Shown here piece by piece: positions 55,046-64,000 of a DNA stretch of 64,000 nucleotides. Both the position numbers and the translations under genes were made by a program. Source of the DNA: Litsea cubeba (lineage: Eukaryota; Streptophyta; Magnoliopsida; Laurales; Lauraceae); assembly GCA_012931725.1 (NCBI GenBank), contig CM022951.1:16209948-16273947 (forward strand), given 5' to 3'. Positions within the stretch are counted from its first letter, which is position 1, and every line of letters starts with the position of its first letter. The notes beneath the pieces were generated by a model. The model saw only the letters and a program-made list of their open reading frames with translations, was not told where the DNA came from and made no database searches.

Positions 55046-56906
55046 ATGGTAGATCAAGAGCTTGGTCTCGGATCACAGCACCAAGCTAGACGTTCTCAGT
55101 CTCAAACGGATGCAACCCAAGACAAAGATCGACGAAGACGCTCGGGAAAGGATCCTGTGGTCAATCCCTCTGGTAGACCAGATGATGAATATGTTCTATA
55201 TACGGACATTGATCAAACTGGTCCCATTCCAGGTAGAAAAGGACTGATCCAGTCAGAAGTGCATCGTGCTGATCCAGGCCATGCTATAATACACCCTATG
55301 TGGATAAATTGCAAAAGGGACCCCATCTGAAGTAGGATCATGCACACAAGACACTAGTTCCACTGTGGGACGTAATTGTCCGCCTAGAACAGTCTTGTAA
55401 AGAAGCTGTTCGGGACCTCACATACGGAATGAAGCAGCAAAAAGAAAAGCTCAAATGTCTGTTGTTAGAGCTGGAGGCAGTGAAGGAGGCCCATGGATGA
55501 CCTACGAGTGTGGAGAATCTTCGGAAAGATTCAGAAACCACTCATAAAACCCGAAGAATAGAGCGTTGAGAAAGCACAGATATGCGGGGGCCTAGGAGTC
55601 ACCATTTTGAATAAAAATTTCGACCAGCTCGGCCTAAGCATAGAGCAAGAGATGAAGGAAGTAGAACCTCAAGCTGCATACCACGGAGAGAAGAGAGGTC
55701 TGAATCAGAACACGAGGCATAGAAAATGATGCTTTCCTAAGAAAAAAGACAGCCTCAAGGGCACTTGGCAAAGATGTACAAGACCTGATTGAGAAGGCGT
55801 TAACAAATCAAAGACCCCATCAAGAAACCATGTTCCGAGCAAGGTACATGGGAAATGCTCAGAATTTTGTATATCCTTTTTCAAAGGAAATAGAAAAGGC
55901 TAACCCACCTCGGCAATTCTCAACCCCAAAGCTGAAGACCTATGATGGCATTTTTGATCCTTCCGACCATGTACAACATTACCTACATTCCATGGCACTA
56001 TGGATCGGGAATGAATCATTGATGTGCAGGATCTTCCCCTAAAGCTTAGGAGATCTGGCCCTAAAGTGGTTCTCACACCTGAAGCCGAGAACAATCCACA
56101 ACTTCCGAGAGCTTATAGGATCCTTTGTTACCCGTTTTGTCATGAATTCCAAGCAACCAAAAGATGTTGGAGCACTGTTGTCACTTAAGAAGCAAAGTTC
56201 AGAGAGCTTGAAGGAATATAGTGCTCGCTATTGGCATCTATATAATGAAGTAGAGGGAAGCAATGAACAAGTGGCAGTAGCTACCTTCAAGCTGGGTCTG
56301 CCAAAAGATAGTCAGCTATGCCAGTCACTGACCAAGAGATCTCCGACCATGCAGGGTGATTTAATGGAAAGAATCGAAGAATTTGTCAAGTTTATAAAGG
56401 ACATGGAGGCACCTGAGCCGAGATGGACACGTACAGCAGATAAGGGATCCAAGAAGAAGAGACAAAGGGAGTTCGGGGAGGTTGCTGATAGGAGAATGGG
56501 TCGTGCCGAACCCACAAGGGCAACTTATGAGGGGATATATACAATTTTCAAAGATCCAATATATCGGATCCTCACACAGATCAAAGAGAAACCCTTCTTT
56601 AAGAGGCCTCCGAAGATGATCGGCGACCCTGGACACAGGAACCCCAATATTTGGTGCTCTTATCACCGAGAGAATGGCCATTTGATAGAGAATTGCAGGA
56701 TGCTCAAGCAACATCTGGAAGACTTAGTCAAGGAAGGACATTTGAGGGAGTATGTAGAAGACACACGCCCAAAGAAGAACTGGGAGAGCTCAGTTCGAAA
56801 AGAAGCCAAAAATTCTACAGAAGAAGAAGGGCCTGTTGGGGTGATAGATGTTGTACATGGAGCAATCAATCAGACTAAAGTAACGACTCAATTTGTCAGG
56901 ACGTAG
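55046..56906 (+). pseudogene. Tat Gag, broken
   Basis: An N-terminal frame (55046-55330) is basic and low-complexity. After an uninterpretable stretch with stops (55331-55800), the Gag domain is clear: FSTPKLKTYDGIFDPSDHVQ, then a TAA at 56040-56042 (likely from CAA), SLGDLALKWFSHLKP and LKEYSARYWHLYNEVEG. A zinc finger reads CSYHRENGHLIENC (56655-56696), the compact Tat form. The frame ends in TAG at 56904. The protease continues in the same frame, consistent with an ancestral single Gag-Pol frame. Confidence 0.85.
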
Positions 56907-57518
56907 AGAAAAATGGCTGCACATCTGAAGGAGGTATATCAGATCAGTGCCGAACCGAGCTTGGTCAGCAAATCTGGAAGAGGCAAGTCGGTGATTTCAT
57001 TCTCCGATGAAGATCTTCGAGATGTGGTGCAGCCCCACAATGATGCTTTTGTGATAACTCTGCGAATACAGGAATACGATGTCCGAAGAATGCTGATAGA
57101 TCCAGGAAGCTCCTCGGAGATGATGTACACCGAACTATTTGGTAGGCTCGGCCTAATGCACTCTGATCTAAAGCCAACCTCAATACCCCTGTTTGGCTTC
57201 AGTGGCCAAGCAGTGCACCCCCTTGGTGTTATAACAGTGCAGGTTGGGGCAGATCCTGTTCACCTAGATGTGGAATTTCTAGTAGTAGATGTGCCATCTC
57301 CCTATAATGTCATCATGGGCCGAACATGGATTCATCGTATGAGGGTAGTACCATCAACTTATCATCAAAGGTTGCGATTTCCAATAATGAAGGGGACCAT
57401 GGAGATCAGAGGAGACCAAGCAGTTTCTAGAAGTTTTTTGATCGCGGCGATAAAAGGAAAAACGAAGAAGATAGATGATGAAGATGTAGGTATGGTCAAA
57501 AAGTCCGACCGCAAATAG
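56907..57518 (+). pseudogene. Tat aspartic protease
   Basis: The active site reads RRMLIDPGSSSEMMY (DPG from 57099), followed by GFSGQAVHPLG, VVDVPSPYNVIMGRTWIH and STYHQRLRFP. The frame is open from about 56907 to a TAG at 57516-57518. It is in frame with Gag across a single stop. All expected motifs are present, so the domain itself is intact. Confidence 0.87.
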
Positions 57519-57578
57519 TAGTCAAATTCAGGTCAGACAGAAAAGGAAGAATCATGCGTCGACCTGACTAACCAAGCA

Positions 57579-58980
57579 ATGGAAGAATTGAAAAAGATTG
57601 CTGTACATGGAGGGAGTCCAAAAACATACTGGATGATTGGGACGTCAATGATCAAGGAGGAACAAGAGAGCTTGATTCAATTTCTCGATCAAAATTATGA
57701 TGTTTTTGCTTGGACTCCATACGAGATGCCAGGAGTTGATCCCGAGGTTATCAGTCATAAGCTTGGCGCAGACCCAAGGATAAAGCCAGTGATGCAAAAA
57801 CAAAGAAAACTTGCACCTGCAAGAGGTAGACAAGCTGTTGGAAGCAAATGCAATTCGAGAAGTCCATTACCCAGAATGGCTATCCAATACGGTGGTCGTG
57901 CCAAAGAAGGACAAAAAATGGAGAGTATGCGTGGACTTCACCAACCTGAATAAAGCTTATCCCAAAGATAGCTTATCTTTACCAAAAATTGATCAGTTAG
58001 TGGACTCCATAGCAGGCCATGAACAAATGAGGTTTTTGAATGCGTACCGAGGGTGCCACCAAATCGCAATGGAGGAGGCCGACCAAGAAAAAACATCATT
58101 CATAACACCAAAGGGCACCTATTGTTACAAAAGAATGCCCTTTGGACTTAAGAATGCGGGGGCAACATACTAGAGGTTGATAGCAAAAATATTCGAAGAT
58201 CTGATTGGGAACACAATAGAAGCTTACATTGATGATATGGTAGTCAAGAGCAAACAAAAAATTACACATGAACAAGATTTGAGCTTGGTCTTCAGTATCC
58301 TGCGAAGGTACAAGCTCAGGCTGAATGCTTCAAAATGTTCATTTGGTGTCAGCTCAGGAGAATTTCTGGGATACATTGTAACCCAGAGAGGAATTGAAGC
58401 CAATCCCGACCAAATTCAGGTAGTTCAGAAGATAGAACGACCTAACTCAAGAAAAGAGGTGCAGAGGCTAAGATGTATGCTTGCAGCCTTAAACCGTTTT
58501 TTATCAAGAAGCTCGGATAAATGCCGACCAATGTTCCTCGCTCTAAAAAAGAAGGTAGATAAGATATGGGACGAGCACTGTGATGAGGCCCTAGCACAAA
58601 TCAAGTAGTATTTGAGCTCCCCCTGTACTCTTTATTCCTGGCCCAGGAGAAGAATTTATTCTGTATCTGGCAGTATCTGAACATGCGGGCAGCGCGGCCT
58701 TGATGAGGAATCAGGGAAAACAGCACCTACCTATTTATTTCGTCAGTAAGACCTTATTAAATGCTGAAACAAGGTACCTGCCTCTGGAAAAGCTCGCCTT
58801 GGCATTGGTGAGCGCGGCACGAAAGCTCCGGCACTACTTCCAAGCACACACAATCAAGGTTCTAACTGAGCATCCATTACAAGCAGTCTTGCAAAAAGCC
58901 GACCTGTCTGGGAGGATGGTGAAATGGGCGATTGAGCTTGGCGAGCACGATATAAAGATAGCCCCAAGAAATGCCATAAA
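57579..58980 (+). pseudogene. Tat reverse transcriptase and first RNase H
   Basis: The frame starts with MEELKKIAVHGGSPKTYWM and the conserved FAWTPYEMPGVDPEVISHKL. A small deletion near 57808 shifts it into EVDKLLEANAIREVHYPEWL, WRVCVDFTNLNKAYPKDSLS and RMPFGLKNAGATY. A TAG at 58171-58173 (likely from CAG) interrupts before the catalytic box AYIDDMVVKSK (YIDD at 58225-58236). After a further frame change near 58625 the RNase H reads FVSKTLLNAETRYLPLEK and ALVSAARKLRHYFQAH. The fold is complete; the frame is broken. Confidence 0.88.
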
Positions 58981-59039
58981 GGGACAAGTAGTAGCTGAAT
59001 TTACACAGAAAGAAGAACTGAAGCAAAGAAAAATTATCT

Positions 59040-59500
59040 TGGAAACTAATGAGGAGTGGCAGCTATATGTGGATGGTGCATCCAATTCACGAGGTTTAGG
59101 AGCTGGCATGATATTCATCACACCAGAAGGAGCAATAATTGAAAGAGCTATAACCCTTGGCTTTTTAGCATCAAATAACGAGGCGGAATATGAAGCCCTC
59201 TTGTCAGGACTCCGAACTGCAAAAGAACTTGGAATCATGAGGCTCACGATTCATTGCGACTCACAACTAGTTGCTAATCAACTCATTGGAGAATATACAG
59301 CTCGTGATGATAGGATGGCCGCATGCGTCGCTGAGGCACAGCGTCTAATCCAGGAGGTCGATGATATCAAAATCAAGCAGATTGGTCGAGAAGAAAATGT
59401 ACATGCTGATAGCTTAGCCAGCTTGGCCACGATGATAAAATCCGAACTAAGGAGGGAAGTTCTGGTTGATTTCCAATCATCACCAAGCATAAAAAACTAG
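59040..59500 (+). pseudogene. Additional RNase H domain of the Tat element
   Basis: In one frame with the preceding RNase H: WQLYVDGASNSRGLGAGMIF, then ASNNEAEYEALLSGL, IHCDSQLVANQLIGEY and IGREENVHADSLASLA. This is the second RNase H typical of Tat elements, with its acidic residues present. It ends at TAG 59498-59500, directly before the integrase. Confidence 0.88.
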
Positions 59501-59506
59501 AGAGTC

Positions 59507-60135
59507 ATGTGTGTTGAACATGAATCAGAAGGTCCGAATTGGATGACACCAATAGCTGATTACTTGAAAGAAGGATCTTTACCAAAAGACAAAAAAAAAG
59601 CTACAAGGTTAGAAGGAAAGCAGCTAGATTCTGGTTATCACCAGAAAATCAGTTATACCGATGATCATACTCAGGTCCTTATTTACAATGTGTAAGTCCT
59701 GCCAAGGTGGAGGACATGTTGTGGGAAATTCATGAGGGATCCTATGGAGGACACATCGGCGGAAGAAGTTTGGCTCACCGAGCAATGTCACAAGGATACT
59801 GGTGGCCTTACATGCAGAAAGACGCTCTCAAATTTGTGCAGAAATGTGAGAGATGTCAACTTTTCGGCAAGGATATTCATCAACTTGCCGAGCTACCGAA
59901 CTCAATCATAAGCCCATGGCCGTTCGACAAGTGGGAAATTGACTTTGTCGGTCCCATGCTGAGATCAGCAGGTAATTGTCAATTCTTAATTGTTGCCACA
60001 GATTACTTTACCAAATGGGTAGAAGCTGAGCCCCTAGTTCGAATTCGGGAAAGTGGTGCCAAGCAGTTTGTATGTAAAAATATCATTACTAGGTTCAGGA
60101 TACCAAAGGCATTGGTTACCGATAATGGCAAGTGA
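59507..60135 (+). pseudogene. Tat integrase, truncated after the second catalytic Asp
   Basis: After a frame change near 59605 and a stop near 59663 the zinc-binding region reads HEGSYGGHIGGRSLAHRAM and CERCQLFG. The core follows: WEIDFVGPMLRSAGN with the first Asp, FLIVATDYFTKWVEAEPL, and ALVTDNGK with the second Asp. The sequence then departs from the family pattern and ends in a stop at 60133-60135. The catalytic Glu and the C-terminal domain are absent, so this is a physical truncation, not only a stop. Confidence 0.87.
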
Positions 60136-60157
60136 AAGTCCAAGGGATCCTAACCCT

Positions 60158-60176
60158 GGGGGGGGGGGGGGGGGGG
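60158..60176. repeat. Homopolymer of 19 G at the Tat/LTR junction
   Basis: The run separates the broken integrase from the next LTR, which begins TGTCACACCCCG. It sits exactly where a target duplication would be, so the duplication cannot be read. Confidence 0.9.
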
Positions 60177-63100
60177 TGTCACACCCCGAAACTGGGACCT
60201 GCAGCGAACCGATCTCGGGGTGCGAAATTTTGGAATAATTTGTAACTTTTTGTTATAGTTCCCAAGATCCGCGTGAATGAGGATAATCACATTCCAACAC
60301 AATTCAGAGTATATTTTCGCGGAAGCTAAACATGGTGTTACGACTCGGAATCCGTGGCCATCGGGTTCCGTGTCGCACGCCACCAATGTCATAAAGCCAT
60401 CTCATAATAAGACTGGCACAAGCCATAAATCACAACACACTGAGCTGGTAGTAACAAATCTATTATTTCCCATATTCAAATTACAATTAACAAGTGTCTT
60501 GATTACAAACCCAAAGAAAAGGCTAATGAAGCCATACAACAATATCCAACTAGACAGAGTACTACCCTCAATATTAGATACGAACTCCGGTGCCAAACTT
60601 GACATCTAAATGATATCAAAGAGCAGCCTCTCACGTCAGACCGGCGGTCCCACCGCCTCCTCTGATCAAACACCTAAAAACAAAAAGAGCGGAATCTGGC
60701 ACCAAACAAATAAGGGTCAGACACGACGGTCTGGCAAGCAAATAAACAAGTAATATGAAGTAAAAGAACATACATAAAGCCTGACGAAATCATCGTAAAA
60801 CCGAATATAGAGTCTAAACAATAATAACAATAAATCGCGATAAAACGATCGAAAGACTGAACATAAGTATCAAAGCAATAAAAGAACAATCTCAGAAGTA
60901 CGAATGTTTCGAAAGATAGTAGCCCGCATAAAGCATTTAATGGTTGGAAATACCTTTCAAATCCTGAATAATAGCGACAATATGATAAATGATCGATATT
61001 GTATACATTAACCAAATCCAAACATAAAAAGTATAACCAACGAGAATCATAAACTAAAGCAATATACAGATAAAACACTGGCAACCACAAATAGCTAAAT
61101 CCTCCTATTACCGAAGTAATAAGAGCAGACAGAGCGTAGCCACTGAACGTGGTACTAAAATGGGATCAGAACCGTAGCCATACAAATGGGACCGGCATAT
61201 CAAAAGTATCAGAACCGTAGCCATACAAATGGGACCGGCAGATAGAACCGTTGCCATGGTCGGTACAGACAGAATCCAAGCTGCAGCTGGCGGACGAATT
61301 AAAGATCCCAAGCCGGGTGATCAGCCCGACAAGGTGACCTAAGCCTAGTGGTGCCTTTAGTTTTCAAACTCAAACCGATACAAATCTAACATAATACTAA
61401 TCCCTCTGGCTCAGGGGCTCACACCACATAGCTCTGGCCCCGTCTTGCCTCGGGGTTTTGTTTTCGGAATCATAGCCTCTTTGGCTCATGGGCTCGCACT
61501 ACAAAGCTCTGGCCCCGTCTTGCCTCGAGGTTTTATTTTCAAATACGAGTCTTATCAAAACAATAATCTCATCGAAGAAATCCCGAATGTGACAAACATA
61601 CTCCAATCTCTTTTCAAATCGAATCGGAGAAAACATACGAATATCCATGGTAAACCGTTCAAATACACATCAAGTGATTCGTATGAAATCATACGGACAA
61701 TCCTTTCGAACATGGAAAACCACATGATTTTATGGCAAATCACCGATGCTATTTAAATTAGTTTACCAAAGAATACAAATACAAATACAAATACATTTTC
61801 TGACTTGAAATGGAATGGATAGTGAAGAATGACTTAATGATTTACCAAGGGACCATCACAATACACATTTAACCTTTAAACATTGATAAACAAAGAATGT
61901 GTTTGATGCCAATGAAAATCCATAATGTTTAAATGATAAAGTGCGCATTGAGACACGAAAGGTTCCCGGATAATTTCACAGATGTACATTCTCACATCAT
62001 TCCCATTTCACCAATTTCCAAGCATCACAAGTCAATCCAAACTCTTTAAAATAGGCCCATAGTTGGCCTTAATCCAAGTCCAAAATAGTCCTCAATAACA
62101 ATCCAAAAACCAACCTTAATCAAGCCCACAAAACAAGTTTCAAAACGGTCCAAAACTAATCCTTGAATAGTCCACAAATAAATTCTTAAAAATCAATCCA
62201 AAACTAATCTTTGAATGACCTACAAAACAGGTCTTGAAAACAGCCCAAAACCGAACTTGAATTGCCCACAAACATACTTTAAACAGCCCCAAAACTGAAC
62301 CTTTAATGGTCCAAGAATCAAGTTTTTAAAACAAACCCAACTAACATGAAACAGGCCCACCAACAAGTTTTAAAACAGCCCATTATCAGGCCCTTAAATA
62401 ACCCAACATCAGGTCTGGAAATGGCCCCAAACCATCTTGAATCAGGCCCATAAGACACCTAGGAAATGGGTTCATCCCAATCTTCAATCGGGCCATCAAA
62501 CAGTCTGAAAGGGACCCTTAACTAGGCCCAAACCCGAGCCCAGACTGAGCTGGGCTCGCTCGAGCGGACCCAGGTCCGCTCGAGCGGACCCAGGCAGAAG
62601 CTGGGTCGCTCGAGCGACCCAGACAGTGCCTGGTCCGCTCGAGCGACCCAGTGGGTCGCTCGAGCGGACTGGGCCTGCCCAGTCCAGCCCGAGTGCAGAA
62701 TTCTCCCCCTTTTTTTTTGTTTTCTTCCTCTTTTCTTGCTCATTTCCATTCCTTTTCATTCCTACAATTTTCCACAATAATTTGGGCCATTTCTTGACCT
62801 TCTAAACTCCTCAAATCACCATCCATGATCCTTCCAATTGGTCAAACACAACACTATTAAAGATCAAAGTTTTTCTCCCTTCTCTTTGAACACACTATTT
62901 AACACAAAGGAAAACTAATTTTTCAAAGTGAGCAAAGTGAAGACAACCTCCTATACAATGTAAAGCAATAGTATAAGGGCATAAACATAGTGTTGCTTCA
63001 TTCATTCAAAGCCAATCCATAAACCATGAAAAAGTGAACAAATAAGGAAAAAGCCATGAAGCTTAAACAAGAAACACAAAAACATCATATAAATTGTGAA

Positions 63101-64000
63101 ATTCACTTGCCTTGGTCAAGAGAAGATGCAAAAACACTCCATGAAGGTCCTCTTATGGCCTCAAGCTCCAAAATTACAAAACCCCCAAAATAGCTCAAAA
63201 GGAACCCTAGAAAACCAATCATTGCAAATCTCCATGACAACCCATTGCATGTGGGATTAAAACACTCCAAATGGAGAGGAAAACAAGAATCTCAAGAAAA
63301 GAAAACCATTGCTAACCTTTGGGTGTCCCAAACAAGAAGAAGAGCTTGAAAGATGGATCTTCTCTAGCTCAACCATTTCAAAATGGCATCTAAGGGAAGC
63401 TTGAAAGATGGGGAAGAAGATGAGGAGCTCATTCCCCCATTTAGCATCAAGGAACAAGGGACACAAGAGGAGAGAGGAAGGGGGCTGGGAGAAACCCTAA
63501 CCCCTCTCTTGTTGCAGGAAATGAGAGAATGGGAAGAGAAGAACAGCCCCATGGCTTTATAAAGACTAAATGGGCTGGGCCCCATGGCCCCAAACTTACA
63601 AGGGTCAAAACTAGCAATTGTGGGTCCCGAACGAAAACGACGAAGAAGACAAAAATGATCAGCGAAATATCTAGTTTCCAAAAAGTATATTTTCCCCAAT
63701 TTCTGAAATTTTCGAAATTCATGGACAGATTTAGTGAAAATGTCATTTTTGCCCATTTTCCTCGAAAAAGGTGATTTCTGAGTATCAATCAAAATGATCA
63801 AAACATGAAAGTTGTTAAACTTCATCAAATGAGTCAAAATACGTCAAATCCAGAATTTTTAGAAATGAAAAGTAATTTCTCATAAAAATACAAATCATAT
63901 GGGCCGGGTCAAACCAAAGTCAGCGGTCTACAAAATCTCAAAGACTATGGAAAAATCCGGTCAAACTCAAAAACAAGATCAAACTAAATCAAATCTCACT
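60177..64000 (-). repeat. Long LTR, probably Tekay-like, minus strand, running off the window
   Basis: Read on the minus strand it ends CGGGGTGTGACA at 60177. A TATA-like box (CTTTATAAAGCC) lies at about 63565-63554. The region beyond the TATA box is about 3.4 kb, the same layout as the Tekay LTR at 41658-45299. There is no primer site to the left of 60177, so this is a 3' LTR end or a solo LTR. Internal repeats: a pair of 40-bp units (61163-61241), a pair near 61407 and 61485, a loose array built on GTCCAAAACTAATC (62040-62480) and CGCTCGAGCG palindromes (62546-62672). No coding region was found. Confidence 0.6.
62546..62672. repeat. Cluster of CGCTCGAGCG palindromes
   Basis: Five copies of CGCTCGAGCG, each extended by GGACCC or GACCC arms, lie within about 130 bp. 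The arms make larger near-palindromes such as GGGTCGCTCGAGCGACCC. The same ten-base core occurs three times in the solo LTR at 10541-10625. Confidence 0.85.

Larger units (their letters stand above)
54264..60150 (+). mobile_element. Ty3/gypsy retrotransposon, Tat lineage, truncated in integrase
   Basis: Plus-strand element: 5' LTR 54269-54978, primer site, Gag, protease, reverse transcriptase, two RNase H domains and the first half of integrase, ending near 60131-60150. Protein motifs parallel the first Tat element but the two differ clearly, so they are separate families. CTTAT at 54264-54268 is the candidate target duplication. The break is inside the integrase core, where the next LTR follows after a G run. 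At least five in-frame stops and three frameshifts are present. Confidence 0.87.

Noticed and set aside
62522..62777. Minus-strand frames through the CTCGAG palindromes
   Set aside because: Open only because the palindromic repeats lack stops. No protein family is recognised.

Overview
This window is nuclear DNA of a flowering plant, almost entirely transposable-element sequence. The evidence is angiosperm LTR-retrotransposon lineages (Tork copia, Tat and Tekay gypsy), L1-type LINE tails, hAT and Mutator-like DNA transposons, a plant-type satellite and one intron-containing plant gene fragment. No intact host gene, rRNA, tRNA or CRISPR array was found. A run of exactly 100 N (48380-48479) is a scaffold gap, so order and orientation across it are not proven. 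I cannot name the species.

Layout, left to right. 1-3434: LTR-like sequence, a decayed unidentified coding fragment (1338-1710) and a small TIR element (2259-2678). 3440-9127: a nearly full-length Tork copia on the minus strand with a 5-bp target duplication; its two LTRs differ because one has a foreign tail. 10347-11259: a solo LTR with target duplication. 11597-13506: a fragment of a DUF212 (acid phosphatase/vanadium haloperoxidase-related) gene. 13510-23484: a Tat-lineage gypsy on the minus strand with a 5' LTR, gag-pol and a spliced ORF on the opposite strand; its 3' LTR is missing. 24195-24608: a LINE tail. 25167-27334: a Mutator-like element with long inverted repeats full of a palindromic motif. 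28173-31795: a hAT element containing a nested LINE tail. 33775-33919: a miniature relative of that hAT. 33986-34936: another TIR element. 35160-39590: a satellite array of about 4.4 kb with embedded non-satellite cassettes. 41658-48379: a Tekay-type chromovirus on the plus strand with a 3.6-kb LTR, cut by the gap. 48480-49968: part of a related LTR on the minus strand. 50294-54219: the inverted second copy of the DUF212 fragment, carrying a LINE and a hAT insertion that the first copy lacks. 54269-60135: a second Tat gypsy on the plus strand, broken in its integrase. 60177-64000: a long LTR on the minus strand, entered behind a run of 19 G.

How the parts relate. The host signal is the DUF212 gene, present twice in opposite orientation as broken fragments. 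Each left-copy sequence serves as the empty site for an insertion in the right copy, so the insertions post-date the duplication. All retroelement reading frames are broken by stops or frameshifts, and many stops look like C-to-T or G-to-A changes. The features most worth a second look are the chimeric LTR of the Tork element, the spliced antisense ORF of the Tat element, the satellite array with its cassettes, the GC palindromes recurring in unrelated elements, and the inverted duplication.
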